A stretch of 62,611 nt of DNA from the NCBI GenBank assembly GCA_003138975.1, contig PLHQ01000181.1, positions 1 through 62,611 on the forward strand, given 5' to 3'. Shown here piece by piece: positions 25,419 through 36,725 of this stretch; positions within the stretch are counted from its first letter, which is position 1, and each line of letters starts with the position of its first letter. The notes below the pieces were generated by a model. The model saw only the letters and a list, made by a program, of their open reading frames with translations. It ran no database searches and was not told the DNA's origin. A program made the translations under genes and the position numbers. Origin of the DNA: Acidobacteriaceae bacterium. Its GTDB lineage: Bacteria > Acidobacteriota > Terriglobia > Terriglobales > Acidobacteriaceae.

Positions 25419-26706
25419 TCACGCGCGATAACCTCCGGGATCGATTCCGAAATGGATAAGCTTTGACTGAAGCGTGGTGCGCTTTAAACCAAAGCGTGCC
25501 GCAGCGCCGTCGGCCCGCCGAGCTGGCCATTGCACTCGCGAAGAGCCCGCACAATCGGTTCGCGCTCCCTTTCGCGGAGTGTATCGCCATTGCTTTCGGC
25601 CGGTGCAGTATTCAACTCGCTCAACGGCACCTGTAAGACCAAGCCAGGAGTCAGAATTACCGAGCGCTCCATGAAGTTTTCCAGTTCGCGGATATTTCCC
25701 GGCCACGCCCATTGCACCAGCGTCTCCATGGTCCTTGCCGGGATGCTGGTGATCGACTTGTTCATCCGAGCGGAATACCTTCGGACAAAGTGCTCTACGA
25801 GAAGCGGAATATCTTCCCGCCTCTCGCGCAGAGGAGCAACACGAATCGGAAACACGTTCAGGCGGTAGTACAGGTCGCTGCGAAACTGGTGCTGGTTCAC
25901 ACTATTCAACAGATCCCGATTGGTCGCCGCTACCAGATTGGAAGTTAACCTTCAATGTCTGCGTGCCGCCCGCCTTTCGAACTCATGGTCCTGCAGCACC
26001 CGTAGCAGCTTGGGCTGCAATTCGAGCGAAATCTCTCCAATTTCATCCAGAAACAACGTGCCGTGATCGGCCAATTCCAGGCGGCCAAACTTCTTTGCAA
26101 CCGCGCCCGTAAAGGCGCCTTTCTCGTGCCCAAACAACTCGCTTTCCAGCAGTCCGGAGGGAATAGCGGCGCAGTTCAGTTTAATGAAACTCTTATCCTT
26201 GCGCTTGCTGAAGTGGTGCAGGGCGCACGCGACTAATTCCTTGCCGGTGCCCGTCTCGCCCAGCAGCAGCACCGTGGCATCGCTGGAAGCGACTTGGGCC
26301 ACCTTTTTCATGACTTCTTGCAACGCGCCCTTGCGCGGTAACGTCGTGGGCGATGCCGCGCACAATCGGCGATGCTATGCCCTCACGCCTCTGTGTGTTG
26401 TGATATTTGCCAGATGCGGCGCTCTCCGCACCGCGTCATTAAGGCCAGAAAGCCGCGAGCCTCGCCCGAGCGCTCGATCTCGATCAGATAGGAATCGAAC
26501 TGTGGGCGGAACTCCGGAGCAACCACTTCCCGCATGGGAATCTGCAGGAGTTCTTTCACGCTGTAGCCTAAAGTGCGTGCGGGCGCGGGATTGAACGACA
26601 AGAGCCGGCCCGCCAGGTCGTGAATGCACAGCAGATCCTGGCTGTGCTCCACCAGATCCCGATACCAATCTTCGTTTTCCTCCGGATCGGGTCTGCCTCG
26701 GTCCGT
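25419..26706 (-). pseudogene. Sigma-54-dependent activator with PAS domain, multiply frameshifted
   Basis: Fragments in different frames reassemble into one protein of the NtrC/enhancer-binding class. It starts with a PAS domain (DWYRDLVEHSQDLLCIHDLAG, then FNPAPARTLGYS, 26688-26385). The AAA+ domain follows with Walker A GETGTGKE, the sigma-54 loop GAFTGA, FRSDLYYRLNVFPI and WPGNIRELENF. A Fis-type helix-turn-helix ends it (GLKRTTLQSKL, stop at 25419). Frame breaks lie near 26370 (PAS-AAA junction, with missing sequence), 25970 (one base lost in FERLGGT), 25940 (one base gained, restoring frame) and 25512 (one base lost before the helix-turn-helix). The gene is inactive unless these are assembly errors; neighbouring genes are intact. 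Confidence 0.85.
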
Positions 26707-26747
26707 TTTGCCTCATGAACGTGGCGCTGCTCTGACCCAGGGTGCAG

Positions 26748-26794
26748 ATCCATAGCTACTCCCCGCGGGCTGGGTAAATTCTGTAGCTATGGAT
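26748..26794. repeat. Perfect 12-bp inverted repeat, possible activator site
   Basis: ATCCATAGCTAC (26748-26759) and GTAGCTATGGAT (26783-26794) are exact inverses separated by 23 bases. The element lies just upstream of the broken sigma-54 activator and 195 bases ahead of the TPR gene at 26990. It could be the activator's old binding site. The gap 26707-26989 holds no gene. Confidence 0.6.
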
Positions 26795-26939
26795 TCCTTT
26801 TACAGCGATCATTTGCCGGAGTGATGAAAGCACGCCCAGGGGCTCGTGGCGCTACCCAAGTCCGATCGCGTCGAAGTGTAGCAGAGTAGCCGAGAGACTC
26901 GTGTCAGTTGTGGACAGATAAATGTTCAGTCCTGACAGT

Positions 26940-26968
26940 TTGACCCGCTCTTGCCGCGCGGCTAAACT
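26940..26968 (+). promoter_or_regulatory. Sigma-70-type promoter of the TPR gene
   Basis: TTGACC (26940-26945) and TAAACT (26963-26968) are spaced by 17 bases and lie 21 bases before the ATG at 26990. This is a good housekeeping-type promoter with a short leader. Confidence 0.6.
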
Positions 26969-26989
26969 CGCATCTCAGTGGGGTTCGCT

Positions 26990-28624
26990 ATGAAACGCGT
27001 CTTGTGGCTGTCTTTTCCCGCGCTCTTCTTTTTTGCTACTTTTGCCAGCACCGCCCTTGCTGACGATGAACAAACTCAACATCACCATGAAGACCTGACC
27101 ACCACGCAATTGGGCACCGTTACCTTCCCGGTCTCGTGCGCGCCTGATGTTCAGAAGCCCTTCGAGCGCGGCGTGGCGCTGCTGCACTCGTTCTGGTACG
27201 AGGAGGCGGAAAAAGAATTCCAGCAGATTGCTATCGATGATCCCCACTGTGTCATGGCGCACTGGGGCGTCGCCATGAGCCTCTGGCACCAGCTCTGGAA
27301 CAACCCAGATGCCAAAGTCATCCAGCGCGGCTTGGACGAAGTTCACGAGGCCAAAACCACCGACGGCCCTACCACTGCACGCGAGAAGGCATACATCGCG
27401 GCCATCGCAACTTTCTACAACAACTCCAAGAAACTGAATCACGAAGCTCGCGCCAAGGCCTACTCCGACGCGATGAAGAAGGTTTACGAGTCCTATCCTG
27501 ACGATCACGAAGCCGCCGCCTTCTACGCGCTCTCCCTGCTCGCCTCCGAGCCGCATGACGATGAAACTTTCGCCAATCGCATGCAAGCCGCCGCCGTGCT
27601 GGAAAACCTCTTCGCCATCGAGCCCGACCATCCCGGCGTGGCGCATTACCTGATTCACGCCTACGACAAGCCGCAACTGGCGCAACTCGGATTGCCCGCC
27701 GCCCGCCGTTACGCGCAGATCGCGCCCGCGGCTCCGCACGCCTTGCACATGCCGGCGCACATTTTTGCCCGCGTAGGCCTGTGGCAGGACGATATCAACT
27801 CTAATCTCGCGTCCATCGCCGCCACGCGCAAAACTGCCGCCATGCACATGGGCGGCGAAGGCCACCAGTTCCACGCCATGGATTTCTTGGTCTACGCCTA
27901 TCTTCAGAGTGGACGCGAAGCCGACGCACAGAAGGTGATCGACGAAGTCAAAGCCATGCCGAAGATGAAATCGATGTACGGCGACGACTTCGATCCGCAA
28001 ACCAACGCGCTCACCAAGTTCCCCGCAATCTACGATCTCGAACTTCGCCACTGGTCGGACGCCGCGGTGTTGCAGGTTGTGCCCGGGTCGCTCCGCGGAG
28101 ATCAATCCATCACCTACTGGGCGCGCGCTATTGGCGCGGCCCGTAGTGGCAATCTCGCGCAAGCCCACAAAGACCTGGAGCAGATTGAGGCCATCCGCAA
28201 GGAGTTCGTAGCCGAAAAGAAAACCGAATATGCCGAAGCAGTCGGGGAAGACTATCAGGAAGCCGCGGCCTGGGTCGCTCACGCCGAAGGCAAAGATGAA
28301 GAAGCCATCACCGGCCTCCGCGTTCTCGCCGATAAGACCGACAAACTCGGCGACGAACCGGAAGGCATTCCAGCTCGCGAACAGTTGGCCGACATGCTGC
28401 TGGAAGCAAAGCGTCCGCAGCAAGCTTTGGCGGAATATCAGACCGACCTGAGGCTGAACCCCAACCGCTTCAACGGCCTCTACGGCGCCGCCCGCGCCGC
28501 CGAAGCCGCCGGCAAACAGGCAGACGCTACGGAATACTATGCTCTATTGCTGAAAATTTGCGATGGATCAAACTCCACCCGTCCGGAATTGAGCCGGGCG
28601 AGGGAATTGGTGGCTCAGAAATAG
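26990..28624 (+). CDS. Secreted TPR-like protein, unknown function
   Basis: This 544-residue protein has a signal peptide (KRVLWLSFPALFFFATFASTALA, about 24 residues) and a His/Asp-rich mature start. Helical repeat sequence follows with patterns such as FERGVALLHSFWYEEAEKEFQQIAIDDPHCVMAHWGVAMSLW, DHPGVAHYLIHAYD and PHALHMPAHIFARVGLW, then TPR units at the C-terminus. The conserved HYLIHAYD and HMPAHIF motifs define a secreted family seen in Acidobacteriota and Bacteroidota; its function is not known to me. ATG at 26990 is preferred over GTG at 26978. Confidence 0.85.
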   Translation: MKRVLWLSFPALFFFATFASTALADDEQTQHHHEDLTTTQLGTVTFPVSCAPDVQKPFERGVALLHSFWYEEAEKEFQQIAIDDPHCVMAHWGVAMSLWHQLWNNPDAKVIQRGLDEVHEAKTTDGPTTAREKAYIAAIATFYNNSKKLNHEARAKAYSDAMKKVYESYPDDHEAAAFYALSLLASEPHDDETFANRMQAAAVLENLFAIEPDHPGVAHYLIHAYDKPQLAQLGLPAARRYAQIAPAAPHALHMPAHIFARVGLWQDDINSNLASIAATRKTAAMHMGGEGHQFHAMDFLVYAYLQSGREADAQKVIDEVKAMPKMKSMYGDDFDPQTNALTKFPAIYDLELRHWSDAAVLQVVPGSLRGDQSITYWARAIGAARSGNLAQAHKDLEQIEAIRKEFVAEKKTEYAEAVGEDYQEAAAWVAHAEGKDEEAITGLRVLADKTDKLGDEPEGIPAREQLADMLLEAKRPQQALAEYQTDLRLNPNRFNGLYGAARAAEAAGKQADATEYYALLLKICDGSNSTRPELSRARELVAQK

Positions 28625-28771
28625 TCCCCTAACTCTGTCATCCTGAGCGAAGCATAGGGCCCCTTGCCTCGCGGCAGGCTGCAATATCGCCATTTCACCA
28701 GTAGCGTCTATGCAGGGTACGAATGGGACGAACTCTGCGTTCTTCTTTGTTGGAACTTGTTCAGGGCCTCC

Positions 28772-29329
28772 CTAGTTCCGAAACAGCGTCATCTTGATGA
28801 CCAACGCCACCATCATTCCTAGCGCACCCAACAGCGCATGATACTCGCGATGCTTCAGATACAGATCCAAAGCGAATCGTCCCGAAGCTTCGCTAGAAGC
28901 CCCCGGGGCGCGAGTGAGCCTAGGGAGCATCCTCGGCACCCGTCGCGCATATTCATCGAACTCAGGAAACTTCCTCCGCAGGAATGCCTCTTCGTCGCGG
29001 ATTACGGGAACATAGATGGCGAAGAAGATCACGACGAGAGCCAAGCCCACCCACCAACTGCACGCTGCCGCCGCGAATCCCAGCCCAATCAGCAGCGATC
29101 CCAGGTAGAGCGGGTTGCGCGTATAAGCATACGGACCGGAGGTTGCGAGCGCCTCATTCTTGCGAACGTGCCCCGAAGCCAGGGCGCGAATCAGAAGCCC
29201 AGGCGCAACCACAATCGCTCCCAGTGCCATGGACCGCCAGGTAGGCCGCGCCAGCCAGAAATAGAGCACAGCAAACAGAAATCCAAGGGGCACCCGAATG
29301 CGGCGAGCAATTTGTGACCACTCAGCCAT
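28772..29329 (-). CDS. Isoprenylcysteine carboxyl methyltransferase family protein
   Basis: This 185-residue membrane protein has four or five hydrophobic segments. The signature of the ICMT/PEMT methyltransferase family is present: SGPYAYTRNPLYLGSLLIG (about 64-82) and DEEAFLRRKFPEFDEYARRVPRMLP (about 112-136), which contribute to S-adenosylmethionine binding. In bacteria the methyl acceptor is generally unknown; lipids are likely. It is last in the LPS-core operon, 25 bases after waaC, so a role in the envelope is inferred from context. Confidence 0.85.
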   Translation of the reverse strand: MAEWSQIARRIRVPLGFLFAVLYFWLARPTWRSMALGAIVVAPGLLIRALASGHVRKNEALATSGPYAYTRNPLYLGSLLIGLGFAAAACSWWVGLALVVIFFAIYVPVIRDEEAFLRRKFPEFDEYARRVPRMLPRLTRAPGASSEASGRFALDLYLKHREYHALLGALGMMVALVIKMTLFRN

Positions 29330-29354
29330 GAAGCTTATTCGTAAGTACGATCTA

Positions 29355-30443
29355 TCATTCGCTCAGCAACTTCTCGGCAGCCGCAACCACCGCATCGCTG
29401 TCGATCGCGAACAATCCATCGTCCGCTGCGGCCCGCCGCGCGTATGTGGTCACACTCTCCGGACTGCGCAGCACAATGCTGCGCGTTCCATAAGGCCCGT
29501 TGCGCGCCGGATCTGTAGGTCCATAAATCGCCACCACCGGAACCCGCAATGCCGCCGCCAGATGCAGCGGCCCGGTGTCGCCGCCAATAAACAGCCGTGC
29601 GCGCCGCGTCAACGCGATTAACTCGGTGATGCTGCAACTCATCGCCTGAGCAGTCCCACCGCTGGCAGCCCGGGCGCTCCCTACCAACTCCTCTTCCCCC
29701 GGACCATAGTTGAGAATCGAACGCAGGCCCTGCTCCGCGAGCCTGTGCGCCACTTCGCCGTATCGCTCCGCTGGCCATCGCTTCGCACCCCACCCCGCTC
29801 CCGGATTCAAAATGGCAAAGTTGCCAATGCCGTGTTCTGCAAGCCGCTCGCTGATATCTGCTTCGGCCTTCAGGTCGCGAGGAAGATCACAAGAAATATC
29901 CGGTGGCGACAATCCCATTGAGCGTTCAATCAGCGCTGCAGCTACCGAAAGATTCTGCTCAATGACATGCCTGCCCTGCACGACCACTTTCCGCGTGTAC
30001 CAAAGGCTGGCCGGAGTCTCTCGCGGCTCGGCCGCTCCGTAGATCACTCCTGCCCCTGACCAACGCGCCAGCACCGCCGACCGCATCGCCCCCTGCAGAT
30101 CCAGTGCTGCGTCATAGCCCGCGTCCCGCACATCATTCCAAATCGTAGCAACGCGCTGCAAAGTGGGAATCGAAACCAACGATTTTCCCCAGGCCTTCAG
30201 GCTCACTGTGTGAACTTCATCCACCAGCGGTCGCAGCGAAGACCGCGCACCGCGCCGCGGAGATCTCGGAGCGCAGAGCAGATCCGCCCACCGCTCCTCA
30301 ATCAGCCAGCCGATTAATGCTTGCGGAAAAGCCTCTCGGAGAGCATGAACCGCAGGTAGCGTATGAATTACATCTCCCATGGCGCTCAGCCGCACGATCA
30401 GCAGTCGGTTAGTCTTTTTTCCCGGCGCAGGCGCAAGACTCAC
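29355..30443 (-). CDS. waaC: LPS heptosyltransferase (GT9)
   Basis: This glycosyltransferase family 9 enzyme of 362 residues adds heptose from ADP-heptose to the LPS inner core at the cytoplasmic face. The N-terminal [27 protein letters not shown] (13-39) is the heptosyltransferase signature. [20 protein letters not shown] (about 217-236) and [34 protein letters not shown] form the donor site, including the conserved GDTGPLH. Closer similarity to WaaC (heptosyltransferase I) than WaaF is my impression. GTG at 30443 overlaps the hldE2 stop by four bases (GTGA). Confidence 0.9.
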   Translation of the reverse strand: MSLAPAPGKKTNRLLIVRLSAMGDVIHTLPAVHALREAFPQALIGWLIEERWADLLCAPRSPRRGARSSLRPLVDEVHTVSLKAWGKSLVSIPTLQRVATIWNDVRDAGYDAALDLQGAMRSAVLARWSGAGVIYGAAEPRETPASLWYTRKVVVQGRHVIEQNLSVAAALIERSMGLSPPDISCDLPRDLKAEADISERLAEHGIGNFAILNPGAGWGAKRWPAERYGEVAHRLAEQGLRSILNYGPGEEELVGSARAASGGTAQAMSCSITELIALTRRARLFIGGDTGPLHLAAALRVPVVAIYGPTDPARNGPYGTRSIVLRSPESVTTYARRAAADDGLFAIDSDAVVAAAEKLLSE

Positions 30444-30940
30444 GGCTGCCTCGGCGTCAGCCGCGCGCGAATAATCCCACTGGTAGAGTGATCCTTCGCA
30501 TCACCGACAATCGCAACGCGCCCGCCGTATTCGGCCACTGCATCGCGCTCCGGCACGGACTCTGCTGTGTAGTCCGTGCCCTTGGCCTGAATATCCGGAC
30601 GAATCTCGCGAATCAACCCACGCACATCGAGTTCGGAAAAAATCACAACCGCGTCAACATCGGCTAGCGCGGCAACAATTTCGGCGCGCTCCTCCGCCGG
30701 CATAATCGGACGACCCTCGCCCTTCAGCGTTCGTACCGATTCGTCAGAATTGATGGCCACCACAAGCTTGCCACCCAACTCTTTCGCGCCGCGGAGATAG
30801 CGCACGTGCCCCACATGGAGCAGATCGAAATTACCGTTCGCCAGAACGATGCGCTCGCCGGCACGCCTCCACCGCTCCACGCGCTCGCGAAGTCCGTGCC
30901 GTCCCAGAACTTTCTTGTCGCCTGTCGTTGTTGTTTTCAA
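30440..30940 (-). CDS. rfaE2: D-glycero-beta-D-manno-heptose 1-phosphate adenylyltransferase
   Basis: This cytidylyltransferase-like domain of 166 residues makes ADP-heptose from heptose 1-phosphate and [17 protein letters not shown] (36-49) holds the HxGH motif and [21 protein letters not shown] is typical. In E. coli it is fused with the kinase as HldE; here it is a separate gene. TTG at 30940 has AGGAAAG immediately upstream. It is coupled to waaC by overlap and lies 45 bases after the kinase gene. Confidence 0.93.
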   Translation of the reverse strand: MKTTTTGDKKVLGRHGLRERVERWRRAGERIVLANGNFDLLHVGHVRYLRGAKELGGKLVVAINSDESVRTLKGEGRPIMPAEERAEIVAALADVDAVVIFSELDVRGLIREIRPDIQAKGTDYTAESVPERDAVAEYGGRVAIVGDAKDHSTSGIIRARLTPRQP

Positions 30941-30985
30941 TCTTTCCTGTCGCAGTTTGCTGTTTCAGATCGAGATCGTTTTCGA

Positions 30986-32026
30986 TCAATGAGGCCTGGT
31001 CGCGGGCGGAGCCTGCTCAATCGCGCGCAACAATTCCTCACGGGAAACCGTTGCCGTGCCGCGCTTCATCACCACAATTCCCCCGGCGTAGTTGGCTAAC
31101 TGCGCTGCTTCTTCCGTGGTGGCTCCGGCCGCCAATGCCGCGCTGAACGCCGCGATCACAGTGTCGCCCGCCCCAGTCACATCGGCAACTTCGTCCGAAC
31201 CAAAAATCGGAATGTCCACCGGTGTGCGCCCCTGATCGAACGCCACCATGCCGTCGCGGCCGCGCGTGATCAGCAGCGACTGCAGCTTCATCCGCTCCAT
31301 AATCTGTTGCCCAGCCAGGCTCAGCTTCTCCCAATCCTGTCCAATGCGAAAGCCCAGTGCCGCTTCCACTTCGGGTTCGTTCGGAGTAGCGGCCGTGGCG
31401 CCAGAATACTCCAGCAGGCGATATCGCGAATCCAGAATCAAAGGTACCAGCACAACTCTTCGCCGTCCGCCCTGCCGCAGCGCATTCACAATCGCAGGAC
31501 TTGCCGACCCATATCCATAATCGGAAACCAGCAGCGCATCGGAAGCCCGCAAATATTCTCGTGCCGCCAGAAACAACTCTCGCGTCAGATGCCGATTCGG
31601 AGCGCCCTCCGGTTCGCGATCCAGGCGCACCACCTGCTGTCGCGTATTGTGCGTCATGCCCGCCAGAATGCGCGTCTTCGTGACCGTCGTGTAAGTCTTG
31701 TCTCTCAGAACACCGCTAATCGGAATGCGCTTGTGGCGAAAGAACTTCAGCAGCATTCGTCCCGGCTCGTCTTCCCCGATGGCTCCCACCGGCAAAACAT
31801 TCACTCCCAGGTCGGCGAGATTGTTGACGGCGTTCGCGCCTCCCCCAGGCACCACCGTACGTTCGCGATGCTTCAGGATGAGCACCGGAGCTTCGCGCGA
31901 TACGCGCGAGATTTCACCGTACACAAATTCATCGGCCACCAGATCCCCCAGCACCGTAATGGTGACCTTGGGGAACCCTTCAATAATCCTTCGCAGCCGC
32001 TCGACTTCCTTCAGATGCTTGGTCAT
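30986..32026 (-). CDS. rfaE1: D-glycero-beta-D-manno-heptose-7-phosphate kinase
   Basis: This PfkB-family sugar kinase of 346 residues makes heptose 1,7-bisphosphate. The first motif PGGGANAVNNLADLG is at about 60-74, and the second (anion hole and catalytic base) DVTGAGDTVIAAFSAAL lies near 283-299. The N-terminal LGDLVADEFVYGEISRVSREAPV is characteristic of HldE/RfaE1. It pairs with the separate adenylyltransferase downstream. No gmhA, gmhB or hldD is found in the window, so those steps must be encoded elsewhere. Confidence 0.93.
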   Translation of the reverse strand: MTKHLKEVERLRRIIEGFPKVTITVLGDLVADEFVYGEISRVSREAPVLILKHRERTVVPGGGANAVNNLADLGVNVLPVGAIGEDEPGRMLLKFFRHKRIPISGVLRDKTYTTVTKTRILAGMTHNTRQQVVRLDREPEGAPNRHLTRELFLAAREYLRASDALLVSDYGYGSASPAIVNALRQGGRRRVVLVPLILDSRYRLLEYSGATAATPNEPEVEAALGFRIGQDWEKLSLAGQQIMERMKLQSLLITRGRDGMVAFDQGRTPVDIPIFGSDEVADVTGAGDTVIAAFSAALAAGATTEEAAQLANYAGGIVVMKRGTATVSREELLRAIEQAPPATRPH

Positions 32027-32071
32027 TAGATCGGTATGAGTTTCCCGCCAGCTACCGTCTGGGGCATTTTC

Positions 32072-33022
32072 TCACGAGCGGCCGCGGCGTTCCTCGATCA
32101 CGCGCAGCATGGTATCCACAGCGTTAGCTTCGTCGGCCAGTTCCATTTTGACTGGGACGACCGCCAGCGGCCCCAGGGCGTCAAGATACCTGCCCAGGTT
32201 CACTGCATCTTTTTCCGTGGTCACGAAACCGTCGGCCTCACTGCGTTGCCGAAGCGCCAGCAAATCACCGACGTCTTTCTCTGTGTAGGCATGATGATCG
32301 CGGAAGAATGCTTCGGCGATAGGATCGATACCGGCAGCTCGCAACTGCAGTAGAAAAGCCTGCGGCCGCGCAATCCCGCAGAACACCACTGGCCGCGGCG
32401 GGATGTCCTGAGGAACAATTCCGCGCCGCACCCGCCACACCGTCTTGTCCTCAACCGGAAACGATTCCGCCGAAGCACCGCTCGTCAGCACCAGAGCATC
32501 GGCTCGTCGCAGCGAACGCAGAGGCTCCCGCAGCCGTCCGGAAGGAAGCAAATGATCCCGCGCATCATCCGGCATCACCAGCACGATATCGTAATCGCGT
32601 GCCAAGCTTCGATGTTGAAATCCATCGTCCAGCACGTGCATCCGCACACCGAATCGAGCCTCCGCAAAACAACCAGCCTCATAACGATCTTCGCCCACCA
32701 CTACTGGCACCTGCAATCGTCTCGCAATCAGCAGCGGTTCATCACCGAAATCCGGCGGCAGCCCGCCGGGATCAACCCACAGCACTCCACGCGTCCTGCG
32801 TCCGTAGCCACGTGATAAAACATCGAAACCGATCCCGCGTGCCTTCAGCAACTCACCCAACAAAATCACGAACGGAGTTTTTCCCGATCCTCCGGTTGAA
32901 ATATTTCCTACACTAATAACGGCCCCGGATAGCGACCGCGAGCGCAACCAGCTCCTGTCATAAAAAGTATTGCGTGCGCCGACGATCGTGCCGTAAATGC
33001 CCGCCAGAGGATCGAGGTTCAT
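32072..33022 (-). CDS. lpxK: Tetraacyldisaccharide 4'-kinase
   Basis: LpxK phosphorylates the 4' position of the lipid A precursor. This 316-residue protein has the Walker A motif VGNISTGGSGKTPFVILL (38-55) and RGYGRRTRG just after, then VGEDRYEAG, HVLDDGFQHRSLARDYDIVL (the DGFQH motif) and FVTTEKDAVNL. A hydrophobic N-terminus anchors it at the inner membrane. ATG at 33022 overlaps the waaA stop by four bases, so synthesis of the two is coupled. Confidence 0.95.
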   Translation of the reverse strand: MNLDPLAGIYGTIVGARNTFYDRSWLRSRSLSGAVISVGNISTGGSGKTPFVILLGELLKARGIGFDVLSRGYGRRTRGVLWVDPGGLPPDFGDEPLLIARRLQVPVVVGEDRYEAGCFAEARFGVRMHVLDDGFQHRSLARDYDIVLVMPDDARDHLLPSGRLREPLRSLRRADALVLTSGASAESFPVEDKTVWRVRRGIVPQDIPPRPVVFCGIARPQAFLLQLRAAGIDPIAEAFFRDHHAYTEKDVGDLLALRQRSEADGFVTTEKDAVNLGRYLDALGPLAVVPVKMELADEANAVDTMLRVIEERRGRS

Positions 33023-34356
33023 GGCCGTGCCAGCATCCTCTGCAGTTCGTCGGCCGTCCTCGCCGTTGCTCCGATCTGCGAGCGCATGGTTTCGGCGGCG
33101 CGCTGTCCCAACGCTCTTCGTTCCGCATCATTGGCCAGCAACTCCAGGAGCACCAGCGGCAATTCCGCCGGACCAACAATCCGGACCGCCTCCCGGCTTT
33201 GGAACAGGTTGACAATGTCGCGGAAGTTTTCGGTGTGATTGCCCACCAGGGTGGCCACGCCGTGCTGCGCCGGTTCAATAATGTTGTGCCCGCCTCGTGG
33301 GACGAGGCTTCCGCCCACAAACGCAATATCGGCGAGCGCATAAAGCGCCGCCAACTCTCCGATTGTATCCAACAGCAAAACCGCGCCTGTCAAAGGTTCG
33401 CCATTCCAAAGCGATCGCCTGCAAGACCGAATCGACATCTGTTCGAGCAGCCCCGCTACAACAAGGAAGCGCTCCGGGTGCCTGGGCGCCAGAATCATCA
33501 CCGCCCCAGGATATTGGACCAGCACGTTCTCAAATGCCTTGAGAAGCAGCGACTCTTCTCCATCCACGGTGCTGCCACACACCAGCACGGGCCCGCCGCC
33601 GCTCGCGGTGATCGACTTCCGCAAGCTTTCGACGATCGCAGGAGCTGCGGGCAAGGGAATATCGAACTTCAAATTTCCGGTAACACGCACCCGTTCCGCC
33701 CTCGCGCCAATATCCTGTAGCCGCGTCGCATCCCCGGATGTCTGCGCCAGGAACAGCTCCACGTTCCCCAGCACTTTTCGCAGCAACCCCCGGAATCGCC
33801 GATACCTCGGCCACGAGCGGTCCGAGATGCGCGCGTTCACCACCGCGATCCGCGCACTCAGCGCACGCGCAAGCCGCATGAAGTTTGGCCAGAATTCGGT
33901 CTCCGCAATCACCACTAATTCCGGATGCAGCGCCCGCAAATAGGGGCGAACTGCAAATGCGAAGTCCATCGGAAAATAAAACACATTCGCCTCGGCAAAG
34001 CGTTTGCGGGCGAGCGCCTGACCTGTGTCGGTAGTCGTTGAAATGAAGATCCGATGCCGCGGGCAACGGCGCCGAAGTTCTTCCACTAAACCGGCAACCG
34101 CCAGCACCTCGCCCACAGAGACGGCATGCACCCAAATCACCGGCTCGTGTAGTCCCGGCAACTGAAGCCGCGAAGGCAGCCGCCCCAGCCTCTCCGCGAA
34201 GCCCTTGCGGTATTTGCCATGTCGCGCCATCTGGAACAGCCAGTAGGGCAGGCTCACCAACATTCCCCCTGCCAACGCCAAGCTGTAGAAGAAGCTGTAA
34301 AGAGAAGTGATCAAGTCCAGCCATTCTATAGCGTGTTTCACAGATTGAAAGGGCAT
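33019..34356 (-). CDS. waaA: 3-deoxy-D-manno-octulosonic acid transferase
   Basis: WaaA (KdtA) transfers Kdo from CMP-Kdo to lipid IVA. It is about 445 residues with an N-terminal membrane anchor (SLYSFFYSLALAGGMLVSLPYWLFQ), the GT30 motifs WVHAVSVGEVLAVAGL and AETEFWPNFMR, and the donor-binding end GGSLVPRGGHNIIEPAQHG. ATG at 34356 has GGAGG close by; TTG at 34365 is possible. It is first in the LPS-core operon waaA-lpxK-rfaE1-rfaE2-waaC-ICMT. KdsB at 2455 supplies its donor. Confidence 0.94.
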   Translation of the reverse strand: MPFQSVKHAIEWLDLITSLYSFFYSLALAGGMLVSLPYWLFQMARHGKYRKGFAERLGRLPSRLQLPGLHEPVIWVHAVSVGEVLAVAGLVEELRRRCPRHRIFISTTTDTGQALARKRFAEANVFYFPMDFAFAVRPYLRALHPELVVIAETEFWPNFMRLARALSARIAVVNARISDRSWPRYRRFRGLLRKVLGNVELFLAQTSGDATRLQDIGARAERVRVTGNLKFDIPLPAAPAIVESLRKSITASGGGPVLVCGSTVDGEESLLLKAFENVLVQYPGAVMILAPRHPERFLVVAGLLEQMSIRSCRRSLWNGEPLTGAVLLLDTIGELAALYALADIAFVGGSLVPRGGHNIIEPAQHGVATLVGNHTENFRDIVNLFQSREAVRIVGPAELPLVLLELLANDAERRALGQRAAETMRSQIGATARTADELQRMLARP

Positions 34357-34398
34357 GGCCTCCAACCGTGCCGCAAAACCGGTTCTATAATCAAAAGC

Positions 34399-35061
34399 AT
34401 GTCCCCTTCTCGCAGGCTAGATTTCCCCGGGGTATTGGTCTCACTGTTTGTCGTCGCAGCCTTCGGCATCTCGCTCGCCGCCAAAGACTTCGTCAAGCCC
34501 GCAGCTCAGCCCGCGAAAACTTATCCCGCCCACGACGATCACACGGACGTGAAAGTCGCCATCGCAGCCGACCCCTACGACGCTCCCGACAAGGCAAGAA
34601 TATTCTCCGTGAACTTTCATGAACACGGATTCCTTCCGATCTTTTTCATCGTCACCAACGACGGCGACCAGCCCATCTCCATCGCCAACATGCAGGTGAC
34701 TCTGACCACGGCTAACCGCGCTAAGCTCACGCCCGTTACCTCCGAAGATATCTTCCGCCGCCTGTCGAATCCCCACGCCAACATGCACCCCATCCCCGTT
34801 CCCATCCCGCAGAAAAAAGTGAAGGGCATGCTCAGCCAGAAAGAACGGGACGAGATCGAAACTTCGCAATTCGCGGCTAAAGCTGTCGAGCCCCATACCA
34901 CGCAATCAGGATTTTTCTTCTTCGACGTCGAAGACGTCACCGCGCCCTTGGAAGGCGCACGCCTCTACGTCACCGGCGTCAACGACGCTAAAGGCACCGA
35001 GCTAATGTATTTTGAACTTCCGCTGGAGGCATACCTAAGCGCGCCGCATAACAAAAACTAG
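34399..35061 (+). CDS. Secreted protein of unknown function
   Basis: This 220-residue exported protein has an N-terminal hydrophobic segment ([17 protein letters not shown], about 12-28), cleaved or anchoring. The mature part is beta-rich with [36 protein letters not shown], which suggests an immunoglobulin-like or DUF-type sandwich, and [29 protein letters not shown]. No family is recognised with confidence. The ATG at 34399 is preferred; the open frame extends upstream but overlaps waaA's 5' end. It is divergent from waaA. Confidence 0.7.
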   Translation: MSPSRRLDFPGVLVSLFVVAAFGISLAAKDFVKPAAQPAKTYPAHDDHTDVKVAIAADPYDAPDKARIFSVNFHEHGFLPIFFIVTNDGDQPISIANMQVTLTTANRAKLTPVTSEDIFRRLSNPHANMHPIPVPIPQKKVKGMLSQKERDEIETSQFAAKAVEPHTTQSGFFFFDVEDVTAPLEGARLYVTGVNDAKGTELMYFELPLEAYLSAPHNKN

Positions 35062-35113
35062 AATCGGCGTCCCTGCGACCACGGCGGAGCGTGGCCGTAT
35101 AATCACCAGATAT

Positions 35114-36589
<1,476 letters not shown>

Positions 36590-36725
36590 TCAGCCTTTGT
36601 CCGGCATCGGCAACGTCACCGAAGTACCATCGCTTTTTGTGACTTCCGCAATCTGAGTGCTTGTTCCTCTCGTCAGTACCATAATGCTGGGCCTATCTCC
36701 TCGGGCTGACCGCTCTAGAGTTTTC

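Noticed and set aside
26975-28423. Long minus-strand frame of 482 residues inside the secreted TPR-like gene
   Set aside because: It lies antisense to an intact exported protein and shows no domain, only shadow sequence.
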